This document shows positions 29,451-39,165 of a stretch of 44,361 nt of DNA, in pieces. The stretch covers positions 1 through 44,361 of the forward strand of contig CAJCHN010000100.1 in assembly GCA_903970285.1 (NCBI GenBank), given 5' to 3'. The notes beneath the pieces are model-generated. The model was given only the letters and a program-made list of their open reading frames with translations. It made no database searches and was not told the origin of the DNA. The position numbers were made by a program, and so were the translations under genes. The stretch's first letter is position 1. Each line of letters starts with the position of its first letter. Source of the stretch: Rhodanobacteraceae bacterium (GTDB lineage Bacteria; Acidobacteriota; Terriglobia; Terriglobales; Acidobacteriaceae).

Positions 29451-32400
29451 ATGTGGTTACCAGCACGCCTCCGACTTCGCCTTGCATGGGCTTTGCTGTG
29501 CGCTCTTGCGGCGGTCTGCGGCGAAGGAAGACTGCCCGGTCAGGGGTTCCAGGCTCCCGTTCTGGTGCCGGTTCCAGGCGGAAACCAGCCAGTCGCGGTA
29601 TACACGGCGGACGTGAACGGAGATGGCAAGCCGGACCTGATCTATATTGACGCCGGCGCGACCCCGGAGGCCTCGACCACGCATGTGCTGCTGGGAGACG
29701 GCAAGGGCGGGTTCACCGAATCTACCAGGATTGCCACGGCCGGGACGTCGATTGCAGTTGGGAAGCTGCTGGGAACCGGGCATGTGGACATCGGCTGGCT
29801 GACGAGCTCGCAACAGGCCGGCGGAGCCTACGGGACGACGTGGCACATCGCCGGCGGAGTGGGTGACGGCACTTTTGCGGCACCCGCTGCTGGCGGAATT
29901 GCCGCGCTGCAGACGGCTGCGCCGTCCTTCGATTTTCTGAAGGTTGCAAATCAATCCGGTCAGCTGAATACGGTTCCGTCCATTGTGGCGGAAGACACGG
30001 CCAGCGGCTATCTCTTCGCGTTCCCGATCGAGCTGACCGGCCTGCGAGCCACGGACACGCAGCTGCCGAGCGGCACGGGTCCTCTGGCGCTCGGCGACAT
30101 GAATGGGGATTCTTACGACGACATCGTCGTCGATGGGCTAAAGCTCTTCGACACGCAGACGTTTCTGGGAGCACCTTCGACCAGCGGATCGGACTTTGGG
30201 CGGCAGGTCGAAAACTTCATCCATCCGGTTCAGTCGTTGACGCTTGCGGACTTCAATGGCGATGGGAAGCTGGACATCGCCTTGGAAGAACTGGCCGGGC
30301 GCATCGTCGTGTACGCGGGAAATGGCGACGGAACGTTCTCTGCATCGCCCATCGGCGGGACCGTGTCGGTGGACAGCAGCATGGGCGATGGCGGCTATCT
30401 GGTCGCCGCCGCAGACCTGAACGGCGACGGAATTCCTGATCTGCTGACCTCGACGCCGCTCGGCATCTCCGTGCTGCTGGGCACGGCGAGCGGCAATTTC
30501 ACCCTCCAGGGCACCTACTCGGCGGGAGCGGGCACCCACGCGACCTACGCGACGGCGGACTTCAACCAGGATGGCGCTCTCGATGTGGCGATGGATGCTC
30601 CGGGCGGAATTGAAATCCTGTACGGAAAGGCGGCCGCTGGTTCGACTGCGCTGACCGGCAGCGTGACCTCATCGGCGGCGTCCGCCTTTGAGGCGGCCTT
30701 CACGATCTCGGCGACGCTGATGCCTCCGGCCGGCGGAGCGGCTCCTACCGGGTCTGTCACGTTCACGATTCAGTCGATCAACGGGCTCACCTTCGGCCCC
30801 TTTATGGCGCCGGTGCAAAGCGGCGTCGCCATCTACACGGTGCCGGCGGTGACTCCCAATACCGGCGGGCATCCTGTCGTACCGGGCAACAATCAGATCA
30901 CGGCGGTCTACAGCGGCGACTCGACTTACGCTCCGCTCACCTTGTCCGGCACCCACACGGTCATGCTGGGCCCGACCAACGTCACCCTGACCCCCATACC
31001 GCCAGCGACCAGCCTGCCGACCAGCATCACCTACGGCGAACCGGTGAACGCGTACGTTCATTTCAATGTGCAGGACGACGGCTTTCCGGCCACGGGCACC
31101 TGGACGCAGTTCGTCAATGGAGTGGCGGTTCTTGGATGCATCGATCTTCCGGTCCCCGGCGGCTCCAACTGCCCCTACGGCGAGACCGGGCTTCCACTCG
31201 GAAACTACAGCTTCACCGAGGTCTATAACGGAGGGCCCGCCAATGGCGACGACTACAACGGCACCAGTCCGATGTCAACGCCCTTGAGCTTCCCGGTGGT
31301 GCAGGACCCCACAACGACGGTCGTCAGTTCGTCGATGAACCCGGCGACCGCGGGAACCACGATCATCCTGACTGCCACTGTAACCGGCCAGCCGGCGACT
31401 CCGGTCGGAACTGTGACGTTCTTCGACGGCTCGAGTCTTTTAGCGCCCGCCACCACGCTCAATGCAGCCGGAATTGCGGCCCTGACCACCTCCGCGCTCA
31501 CGGTCGGTACCCACCAGATCACCGCCGTCTATACGCCGGGCGTGCCAGTGGGAAGTACCGTATCGAACTTCCTCCCGTCGACTTCCATGCCATTTCCGCA
31601 GCAGATCGACCCGCCTCCGGTGACGGTCGCAAGCCGCCTGACCCTGACATCCAGCATCAATCCGTCGACTCCCTCCGAGCCGGTGACATTTACCGCCGCG
31701 GTGACGCTTGCTGCATCCACAGCCAATCTGAAGGCGACGGGTACAGTCTCGTTCCTGGATGGCGGCGCGGCGCTGGGTGCGGGAACGGTCGATGCAAACG
31801 GCATCGCCACGTTGACCACCGCTTCGCTGAGTTCCGGTACGACCCACGCCATCACGGCGACGTACCCCGGAGCAACGACCGCGGCAGGCAGCATCCTGCC
31901 GGGCGTCTCCAATGCCGTCATGCAGACGGTTGCCGGCGCCATCGCCGCCGAACCCAGCGGATTCCTGATGACCCTGTCGCAGAACCCGGTTTATGTGAGC
32001 GCCGGCGGATCGGCCGTGTTGACCATCTCGGTGGTCGAAAACTCCGGCTTTAGTGCGCCGGTGACGCTGAGCTGTGAGGGAGTGCCACGAAACTCGACAT
32101 GCGGCTTCGCGGGCGCGGTCATCCCGACGGGAGGCGGCATCACCACGCTCGAGCTCTCGACCAGCGGCCCCGGAGCTTGCGGCAATCCATCCGAGCCGTA
32201 CGCTTCGAACCGGCACCCCGGCCTGACCGGCCTCGCGTTCGCTGGTGCGTTCCTGGGGCTGCTCGCAATTCCGCGCCGACGCAGACCACGGATGATTCGA
32301 TGGATGGTGGTGGCATGGTTTGCGGGTTTGGCGGGAGTGTCCACCCTGGCCGGATGTGGCGGGAACTGTACCGATCTGGGAACACTGCCCGGAACATACA

Positions 32401-32504
32401 CCCTGAGTGTCACTGGAACGCCGGGTCAGACGAGCACCAACAGCACTAGCGCTCCGGTCGGCCCGCAGACCATCCACTTAGTACTGAAGGTCTCCGTGCC
32501 GTAG
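29451..32504 (+). CDS. Exported FG-GAP/Ig-like repeat protein
   Basis: A 1017-residue surface or exported protein. The signal peptide is MWLPARLRLRLAWALLCALA, so I start at 29451; an ATG at 29364 is in frame but would put 29 polar residues before it. Residues ~40-400 carry calcium-type FG-GAP/VCBS loops: ADVNGDGKPDL, GDMNGDSYDDI, ADFNGDGKLDI, ADLNGDGIPDL and ADFNQDGALDV. Ig-like repeats follow, with the acidobacterial pattern TATVTGQPATPVGTVTFFDG and ALTVGTHQITAVYTPG. Near the C-terminus two hydrophobic segments flank IPRRRRPRM, followed by CGGNC and GTYTLSVTGTPGQ. It probably serves as an adhesin or surface scaffold; this is inferred from domain type. Confidence 0.85.
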   Translation: MWLPARLRLRLAWALLCALAAVCGEGRLPGQGFQAPVLVPVPGGNQPVAVYTADVNGDGKPDLIYIDAGATPEASTTHVLLGDGKGGFTESTRIATAGTSIAVGKLLGTGHVDIGWLTSSQQAGGAYGTTWHIAGGVGDGTFAAPAAGGIAALQTAAPSFDFLKVANQSGQLNTVPSIVAEDTASGYLFAFPIELTGLRATDTQLPSGTGPLALGDMNGDSYDDIVVDGLKLFDTQTFLGAPSTSGSDFGRQVENFIHPVQSLTLADFNGDGKLDIALEELAGRIVVYAGNGDGTFSASPIGGTVSVDSSMGDGGYLVAAADLNGDGIPDLLTSTPLGISVLLGTASGNFTLQGTYSAGAGTHATYATADFNQDGALDVAMDAPGGIEILYGKAAAGSTALTGSVTSSAASAFEAAFTISATLMPPAGGAAPTGSVTFTIQSINGLTFGPFMAPVQSGVAIYTVPAVTPNTGGHPVVPGNNQITAVYSGDSTYAPLTLSGTHTVMLGPTNVTLTPIPPATSLPTSITYGEPVNAYVHFNVQDDGFPATGTWTQFVNGVAVLGCIDLPVPGGSNCPYGETGLPLGNYSFTEVYNGGPANGDDYNGTSPMSTPLSFPVVQDPTTTVVSSSMNPATAGTTIILTATVTGQPATPVGTVTFFDGSSLLAPATTLNAAGIAALTTSALTVGTHQITAVYTPGVPVGSTVSNFLPSTSMPFPQQIDPPPVTVASRLTLTSSINPSTPSEPVTFTAAVTLAASTANLKATGTVSFLDGGAALGAGTVDANGIATLTTASLSSGTTHAITATYPGATTAAGSILPGVSNAVMQTVAGAIAAEPSGFLMTLSQNPVYVSAGGSAVLTISVVENSGFSAPVTLSCEGVPRNSTCGFAGAVIPTGGGITTLELSTSGPGACGNPSEPYASNRHPGLTGLAFAGAFLGLLAIPRRRRPRMIRWMVVAWFAGLAGVSTLAGCGGNCTDLGTLPGTYTLSVTGTPGQTSTNSTSAPVGPQTIHLVLKVSVP

Positions 32505-32530
32505 ACGGCTGGCAACGCGGAATGCTCCCG

Positions 32531-32563
32531 TTGGCCGCAAGCGAGCATTCGCTTGCCGGCCAA
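32531..32563. terminator. Bidirectional hairpin between convergent genes
   Basis: TTGGCCGCAAGCGA (32531-32544) pairs with TCGCTTGCCGGCCAA (32549-32563) across a GCAT loop, 14 base pairs with one bulged C. An alternative AATGCTC/GAGCATT pair overlaps it. It lies between the stops of the Ig-like gene and glutamate dehydrogenase. No long T-run is present on either side. Confidence 0.65.
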
Positions 32564-32593
32564 TGGAAGCACCTGGTCGATCGTTCGCGATGC

Positions 32594-33901
<1,308 letters not shown>

Positions 33902-34109
33902 GTTCAACTTCCTTTTCTCTAGCACTGGTATCAGCGATTCTCCGGCCATCGGAATTTACTCCTGTCAACGTCCCGTGATTTAGACGTGAAGATCGTCCGG
34001 TTGCCCGACCAGGCCGGTCTGTGGTCGAGCCCTGCGGAGTATAGGCTTCGCGTAAGATGCCTCGCAACCGGTGCGAGCGACCAAGGCCTGCGACTTTCGG
34101 GGAAGTACC

Positions 34110-34151
34110 ATGAGGATCGACAATAGGATCGATCATGAAGTCCCGATATGA
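34110..34151 (+). promoter_or_regulatory. Possible 13-codon upstream ORF overlapping the trpE start
   Basis: ATG at 34110 has GGGGAA five bases upstream and opens a 13-codon frame (MRIDNRIDHEVPI) that ends at TGA 34149-34151, 17 bases inside trpE in another frame. It contains no Trp codon, so it is not a classical trp attenuator leader. It could reduce or couple trpE initiation. Confidence 0.3.
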
Positions 34152-35619
34152 AAGCACCCCCGACCGCGCGGCGTTCCAGAAGCTGACCCGCGATCATACC
34201 CTCATCCCCGTCTTCCGCAGTGTCACCGCCGACCTGGAGACGCCGGTTTCGGCCTTTCTGCGCATCGCCGACCAGGAGCCAGAGGCGTTCCTGCTCGAGA
34301 GCGTCGAAGGCGGCGAGCACGTCGGGCGCTACACGTTCATCGGTATCTCGCCCTATAAGAAGATGGTGGCACGGGGCCGCGAGATCCAGATTCAGGAAGG
34401 CCGCAGGCGCAAGTCGTTCCAGGGCGACATCTTCGAGGAGTTGAAGCGCGCGCTGAACGGACACAGACCGGCTCGGTTGGCCGGACTGCCTCCGTTTACC
34501 GCCGGCGCCGTCGGCTTCTTCTCCTATGACGTGGTTCGGCTGATCGAGCGCCTGCCGGCGACCGCCGAGGACGAACTCGGCGTGCCGGATGCCTGCCTGA
34601 TGTTCTTCGACCAGGTCGTCGCCTTCGACCACGTGAAGAAGGAGATCCTGCTGATCGCCACCGCCGACCTGACCCGCGGCGGCAGCTACGGCGAGTGCGA
34701 GCGGCGGCTGGACAGGCTGGAGAAGCGGCTGGCGACGGCTCTACCCAAATCAGCACTCGCGGGACCAAAACCCAAAGGCAAGCTGAAGATGAAGCCGCGG
34801 ACTCCCAAAACGGAGTTCCTGGCGGCGGTCGCGAAGGCGAAGGAATACATCGCCAGCGGCGACGTGTTCCAGTGCGTGCTCTCGCAGCGCTTCGACTGCA
34901 AGCCCGGCGTGCCGGCCTTTGAAATCTATCGTTCGCTGCGCATCGTCAACCCGTCTCCCTACATGTTTTTCCTGCGCTTCGCCGAGGGCGCGCAGCACAT
35001 CGTCGGCTCATCCCCGGAGCTGCTGGTGCGCGTTCATGCGCGCAAGGTGGAGTACCGGCCGATCGCCGGAACCCGCAAGCGTTCCGCCGATGAAGTGGAG
35101 GATCGTGCGCTCGAGGCCGACCTGCGCGCCGACGAGAAGGAAGTCGCCGAACACATCATGCTGGTCGACCTTGGCCGCAACGATGTTGGCCGGGTGAGCG
35201 AGTTCGGCAGCGTAAGGGTCAAGGACCTCATGTTCGTCGAGCGCTATAGCCACGTCATGCACCTGGTCAGCTCGATCGAAGGACAGTTGAAGCCCGACCT
35301 GGAGCCGATCGACGCCTTCAAGGCCTGCTTTCCCGCCGGAACCCTGAGCGGCGCACCCAAGATTCGTGCCATGGAGATCATTGAAGAACTCGAGCCGGCA
35401 CGACGCGGAGTGTACGGCGGAAGCGTCTTCTACGCCGACTTCAGCGGCAATCTGGATAGCTGCATCGCCATACGGACGCTCTACATGCATGGTGAGATGG
35501 GCCATGTCCAGGCAGGCGCGGGGATCGTGGCCGACTCCGTTCCGGAGTCTGAGTTCGAAGAGTGCGGGAACAAGGCTCAGGCGGTGGTGAAGGCAATCGA
35601 ACGAGCCAGGGGCCTCTAG
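34135..35619 (+). CDS. trpE: Anthranilate synthase component I
   Basis: The chorismate-binding subunit that makes anthranilate, the first step of tryptophan synthesis. The N-terminal domain carries LLESVEGGEHVGRYTFIGI, where the LLES-type element is the Trp feedback site. The catalytic domain has GDVFQCVLSQRF, NPSPYMFFL, SSPELLVRV, PIAGTRKRSA, HIMLVDLGRNDVGRVS, FPAGTLSGAPKIRAMEII and the ending QAGAGIVADSVPESEFEE. At 494 residues it is full length. AGGA lies seven bases before the ATG; a short upstream ORF overlaps the start. The partner trpG lies 1.8 kb downstream rather than adjacent. A PabB role is less likely, given the full N-terminal regulatory domain. Confidence 0.93.
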   Translation: MKSRYESTPDRAAFQKLTRDHTLIPVFRSVTADLETPVSAFLRIADQEPEAFLLESVEGGEHVGRYTFIGISPYKKMVARGREIQIQEGRRRKSFQGDIFEELKRALNGHRPARLAGLPPFTAGAVGFFSYDVVRLIERLPATAEDELGVPDACLMFFDQVVAFDHVKKEILLIATADLTRGGSYGECERRLDRLEKRLATALPKSALAGPKPKGKLKMKPRTPKTEFLAAVAKAKEYIASGDVFQCVLSQRFDCKPGVPAFEIYRSLRIVNPSPYMFFLRFAEGAQHIVGSSPELLVRVHARKVEYRPIAGTRKRSADEVEDRALEADLRADEKEVAEHIMLVDLGRNDVGRVSEFGSVRVKDLMFVERYSHVMHLVSSIEGQLKPDLEPIDAFKACFPAGTLSGAPKIRAMEIIEELEPARRGVYGGSVFYADFSGNLDSCIAIRTLYMHGEMGHVQAGAGIVADSVPESEFEECGNKAQAVVKAIERARGL

Positions 35620-35642
35620 CCCGAGGTAAGGTCTACCCGGCT

Positions 35643-35664
35643 CCGGCCCCTTCCGCGGGGCCGG
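35643..35664 (+). terminator. GC hairpin after trpE
   Basis: CCGGCCCC (35643-35650) and GGGGCCGG (35657-35664) form a perfect 8-bp stem with a 6-nt loop, 24 bp after the trpE stop. No T-run follows, so it may be a weak or Rho-assisted terminator. Confidence 0.5.
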
Positions 35665-35716
35665 AAGGTCCGCGCGTGCTCTAAACTGGACCCAACTTTC
35701 TTCGGGGCGCGGCAGC

Positions 35717-37069
35717 ATGGCTTCACGCAGCAGACGTTGGTGGTGGGGCCTGCTGGCTGCGGGCGCCCTGTTGCGAGCGGCGCTGATCTACTTTCCGCGT
35801 CCGGTGGATGACGACACCGACGTTTACGCGGAACTTGGGCGCAATCTGCTGCATCACGGAACCTACGGATGGATGGACGACGGCGTCGTCTCACCCTCGC
35901 TGTTTCGCCTTCCCGGCTATCCGGTGGTGCTGGCATTGCTGGGCGAGAAGATTCCGCTGGTACTCGCGTTTCAAGCGCTGGCCGACCTCTTCGGCTGCGT
36001 ACTGCTCGCGCTGGCTGTTCGCCGCGTCGCGGGCGAACGAGCCGCCCTCTGGACGCTGGCTCTGGCCACAACCTGCCTGTTCACTTCCATCTACGACGCC
36101 TCCGCGATGACCGAAAGTCTCTCGCTCTTTGCCGTGGCCGCCGCCATCTGGGCCGCAGGCGAGTTCCTCGCGACAGGCGATTCGTTGACCGGGCGCCTCC
36201 CGGCTAAGCGCCTGCTCCCGCTCGCTGCCGCCGCGGCTCTTGCCATGCTGCTGCGTCCGGATGGAGTGCTGGTGCTTTTCGCGTCCGTCGCCGCGCTCGC
36301 CTGGCATGGTGTCCAGCGCGCAGGATGGCGCCGAGCAGGTCTTGTGAGTTCCTTGTTCGCCGCCATGGCGTGTCTGCCCCTGGCGCCGTGGACCATCCGC
36401 AACGCGCTGGTCTTCCACGTCTTTCAGCCGCTCGCGCCGCGCCACGTGAACGATCCCGGCGAACGCGTAAACCTCGGGTTTTACCGCTGGCTGCGCACCT
36501 GGTCGACCGAGTTCGAAACCACGGGCGCCGTCTACTGGAAGGTGGGCGCGGAGCCCATCTCCATGGCGGACCTCTCCTCACGCGCCTTCGACTCGCCAGC
36601 CCAGCGAGCCCGGACGACAGCTCTCATCGAGCGTTATAACCAGCGGAGAGACATCGACGCGGCCCTCGATGACGATTTTGGCGCACTCTCCGAGCAGCGG
36701 GTGCGAGCACATCCGCTGCGCTACTATCTTGAGCTTCCGCTGCTGCGCGTCGGCGACATGCTGCTGCGGCCACGAGTCGACGGAACCTACCTCCCGGCGG
36801 CATGGAGCAAGACGCGCGGCGAACCGGTCGAAGAGGCAGAGTGGATCGGCTTAGGGCTGCTCAACCTCTTCTACGTCGCGGCGGCTCTCGCCGGCGCCTG
36901 GCGAGGGAAGATACCCGCGGCGGCCTTCATGGGAACCTACCTGATCCTACGCTGCATGGTGCTGGGAGGTATGGAAAATCCGGAGCCGCGCTACACGCTT
37001 GAACTTTACCCAATTCTCCTGGCATGCGCAGGCGTCGGGCTGGGTGGGACCTCGCGCCGGGCTGGCTAG
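35717..37069 (+). CDS. Multi-spanning membrane protein, GT39/ArnT-like glycosyltransferase
   Basis: A 450-residue integral membrane protein. Its beginning, LLRAALIYFPRPVDDDTDVY followed by ELGRNLLHHGTYGW and LFRLPGYPVVLALLG, has the paired acidic residues in the first loop and the RxPGYP element seen in GT-C lipid-linked sugar transferases of the PMT/ArnT type. About nine hydrophobic segments follow (for example TTCLFTSIYDASAMTESLSL, LPLAAAAALAMLLRPDGVL) and a soluble loop near residues 240-340. The ending MENPEPRYTLELYPILLACAG resembles the last GT39 helix. Donor and acceptor are unknown. It lies between trpE and trpG without an evident link to tryptophan synthesis. Confidence 0.75.
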   Translation: MASRSRRWWWGLLAAGALLRAALIYFPRPVDDDTDVYAELGRNLLHHGTYGWMDDGVVSPSLFRLPGYPVVLALLGEKIPLVLAFQALADLFGCVLLALAVRRVAGERAALWTLALATTCLFTSIYDASAMTESLSLFAVAAAIWAAGEFLATGDSLTGRLPAKRLLPLAAAAALAMLLRPDGVLVLFASVAALAWHGVQRAGWRRAGLVSSLFAAMACLPLAPWTIRNALVFHVFQPLAPRHVNDPGERVNLGFYRWLRTWSTEFETTGAVYWKVGAEPISMADLSSRAFDSPAQRARTTALIERYNQRRDIDAALDDDFGALSEQRVRAHPLRYYLELPLLRVGDMLLRPRVDGTYLPAAWSKTRGEPVEEAEWIGLGLLNLFYVAAALAGAWRGKIPAAAFMGTYLILRCMVLGGMENPEPRYTLELYPILLACAGVGLGGTSRRAG

Positions 37070-37128
37070 GCAAAGCTGCACAGCTCCGAAAACGCATTCA
37101 CGGCCGAAGTTTGCGGCGACTAAGATTC

Positions 37129-37362
37129 TTAGTCTTCGCTCTCCTGCTGCAGTGCCCACCAGACCGCCCCGACAATCTGCGCCGCACCGATCATCCGGGT
37201 CAGGTTCGGACGGTCGTGGAGTTCCTTCATCAGCGCTCGCCAGGGTGCCGGGCCGGCGTGCCACGCCATGGCATCGCGCTGCGGATGAACCAGTGCCATC
37301 ACGCCGTCGCCGATCAGCGCCATGGCGGCAAAGTGTTTCCAGCGTTTCGGGGCCAGGAACAT
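37129..37362 (-). CDS. Hypothetical 77-aa protein
   Basis: I do not recognise the family. GGAGG lies seven bases before the ATG, which strongly supports translation. The product has two moderately hydrophobic helices, KHFAAMALIGDGVMALVHP and MIGAAQIVGAVWWALQ, separated by WHAGPAPWRALMKELHDRP. It is probably a small membrane-associated protein. It is antisense to its neighbours and divergent from trpG across 67 bp. Confidence 0.6.
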   Translation of the reverse strand: MFLAPKRWKHFAAMALIGDGVMALVHPQRDAMAWHAGPAPWRALMKELHDRPNLTRMIGAAQIVGAVWWALQQESED

Positions 37363-37417
37363 GCACGTGCCTCCATCCGGTTAGAGGCCGCACAGGCCCG
37401 GGCTGTTGCCGCAAGCG

Positions 37418-37423
37418 TAAAAT
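37418..37423 (+). promoter_or_regulatory. Candidate -10 element for trpG
   Basis: TAAAAT (five of six to TATAAT) ends exactly 6 nt before the trpG ATG, and no Shine-Dalgarno is present. A start site at the usual distance would coincide with the ATG. No clear -35 is seen. Confidence 0.35.
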
Positions 37424-37429
37424 CAGACC

Positions 37430-38029
37430 ATGGTCTTCGTGCTCGATAACTACGACTCGTTCACCTACAACCTGGTGCAGTACATGGGCGAACTGGGCGC
37501 GGAGATGGTGATTCGCCGCAACGATGAAGTCTCTCCCGAGCAGATCGAAGCGATGCAACCGGACCGGATCCTGATCTCGCCCGGGCCGTGCACGCCGCAG
37601 GAGGCAGGAATCTCGATCGCGCTCCTGAAGCACTTTGCCGCCAGCCAGCAGAACGGGGGCCGCCGGGTTCCAATCCTGGGCGTTTGCCTCGGCCACCAGG
37701 CGATTGGGGCGGCCTTCGGTGGCCGGGTGGAACGCGCCGCGAAGCTGATGCACGGCAAGACCAGCCAGGTGGAGCACGATGGCAGGACCATCTTTGCCGG
37801 CATCCCTCCCGGCATGACCTGCACCCGCTATCACTCGTTGATCGTGTCCAACGAGAGTCTGCCGGAAGACTTGGAGGTCTCCGCCAGCACCACCGAGGCA
37901 GGCACCGGCGCAAGCACGATCATGGCTTTGCGGCACCGCCGCCTGCCGATCGAAGGCGTGCAGTTCCATCCTGAAAGCGTGCTGACCCGCGACGGGAAGA
38001 CGCTGATCCAGAATTTTCTCAAGATGTAG
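37430..38029 (+). CDS. trpG: Anthranilate/aminodeoxychorismate synthase component II (glutamine amidotransferase)
   Basis: The glutaminase subunit that supplies ammonia to TrpE (and in many bacteria also to PabB). It begins LDNYDSFTYNLVQYMGELGA; the oxyanion region is ILISPGPCTPQEAG; the catalytic triad is C86 (GVCLGHQ), H180 and E182 (FHPES). At 199 residues it is a complete class I amidotransferase domain. There is no Shine-Dalgarno. It lies 8 bp before the FecR-like gene, so the two may share a transcript. With only one such gene in the window it may serve both anthranilate and p-aminobenzoate synthesis. Confidence 0.93.
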   Translation: MVFVLDNYDSFTYNLVQYMGELGAEMVIRRNDEVSPEQIEAMQPDRILISPGPCTPQEAGISIALLKHFAASQQNGGRRVPILGVCLGHQAIGAAFGGRVERAAKLMHGKTSQVEHDGRTIFAGIPPGMTCTRYHSLIVSNESLPEDLEVSASTTEAGTGASTIMALRHRRLPIEGVQFHPESVLTRDGKTLIQNFLKM

Positions 38030-38037
38030 GAGCAGCG

Positions 38038-39015
38038 ATGCGGGTTGGTGCGCAAGGCGCTTGGATGGTGGCCCCGGCTGGGATGGTGACGCCGGCCTGG
38101 ATGGTGCTGGCGGCTTGGGTCGTGCTGGCGGTGCCGGATGCATGTGCCCACGCTCAAGCCGGCCCCATCGGAAGCGTTGCCGCGGCGGACGCCACGGTTA
38201 CCGGCAGCGGCGGCGCAGCGATGGTGCCGGCAGGCACCAGGCTGGACCTCCCGAACGGGAGCACCGTGACCGCGGCAAAGGACCATACGGCTCCGGTTCT
38301 GCTGGCACGAGGCGGCGAAATTCGCGTCTGCCAGACGACTCGCCTTCAGGTCTCGCAAGCCCCCGACCAGGCCCTGCTGCTCGGCCTGGATCGCGGAGCT
38401 CTTGAGATCCGCACCAACGTGACGGCCGCGGACGTGCTGGTGACGCCGGATCTGCGCTTCACCATGTCCGAGGCCGGGCCGCTCGAACTCGATCTGCGCG
38501 TGCTTCCCAGTGGCGACACCTGTGTCGACAACCGGGGGCATCGGGCACCGACGCTGAGCATCTCCGACGTCTTCGGCGAAGCCACCTATCAGGTCAAGCC
38601 CGGGCAGCATGTCATGTTCGAGCATGGCAGCCTGCGCGAGGTGGTGGATCGCGAGACAGTGCCCTGCGGTTGCCCGCCCGATGCACGCGGAGTCTCGGTA
38701 GCCGACGCAATGATCGCCGGCGGAGCCGGTGGCCGGCCCACGAACGCGCAGCAGAAGACAGCCGGGGAGCAACCCTTCCCCGCCGCCGTCAGCGAGGGCC
38801 TGGCGGAACCATCTCCCTTGCCGCCGCTGGCCGCCGGGCAAACCCACGTACAGGTCGCATCGACGCTCGCCTACAACCCCGAGCAGCCCACGCCTGCAGC
38901 AAACACGAACCAGGCGGCCGCCGTATTACCTGCGGCACCAGCCACGCCCAGCAGGTCTGGCGGAGGTCCGTTCGCGGCGATCGGACGCTTCTTCAAACGG
39001 CTCTTCGTGCGCTAA
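38038..39015 (+). CDS. FecR-like exported protein with a repetitive signal region
   Basis: A 325-residue exported protein. Its hydrophobic N-terminus (residues 9-32) is built of four six-residue repeats (WMVAPA, GMVTPA, WMVLAA, WVVLAV), with cleavage likely near AHAQA. The body (residues 43-200) has the FecR-type pattern: GSVAAADATVTGSGGAAMVP, LDLPNGSTVTA, APVLLARGGEIRV, GALEIRTNVTAADVLVTPDL and ATYQVKPGQHVMFEHG. The remainder is Pro/Ala/Gln-rich with a final basic amphipathic stretch FAAIGRFFKRLFVR that could touch a membrane. AGGAG lies five bases before the ATG. There is no FecI sigma factor nearby, so a role in iron signalling is not supported. Confidence 0.7.
   Translation: MRVGAQGAWMVAPAGMVTPAWMVLAAWVVLAVPDACAHAQAGPIGSVAAADATVTGSGGAAMVPAGTRLDLPNGSTVTAAKDHTAPVLLARGGEIRVCQTTRLQVSQAPDQALLLGLDRGALEIRTNVTAADVLVTPDLRFTMSEAGPLELDLRVLPSGDTCVDNRGHRAPTLSISDVFGEATYQVKPGQHVMFEHGSLREVVDRETVPCGCPPDARGVSVADAMIAGGAGGRPTNAQQKTAGEQPFPAAVSEGLAEPSPLPPLAAGQTHVQVASTLAYNPEQPTPAANTNQAAAVLPAAPATPSRSGGGPFAAIGRFFKRLFVR
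38062..38133. repeat. Degenerate 18-bp tandem repeat in the FecR-like signal region
   Basis: Four in-frame 18-bp units begin at 38062, 38080, 38098 and 38116. They share the pattern TGGATGGTG followed by a Pro/Ala-coding half, and each encodes one six-residue block of the hydrophobic signal segment. Confidence 0.75.
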
Positions 39016-39165
39016 CCCGCTGCGTCCGGCAAGCAGAGCAGACGCGGGTCCGTTTACAATCAAAGGCTGTAGGCGCAAGCATTGGCTGCAGGTATGGTCG
39101 CTGCGAGTTGCAGACAGCGCGACCAGCGCTACACATCTTCGCAACAAGAAACAGGGGTTTTTCCG

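Noticed and set aside
34000-34134. Classical trp attenuator before trpE
   Set aside because: No leader peptide with Trp codons and no competing hairpins with a T-run are visible.
35643-35664. Riboswitch or T-box between trpE and the next gene
   Set aside because: Only a single simple hairpin is present; none of the conserved riboswitch or T-box elements is recognisable.
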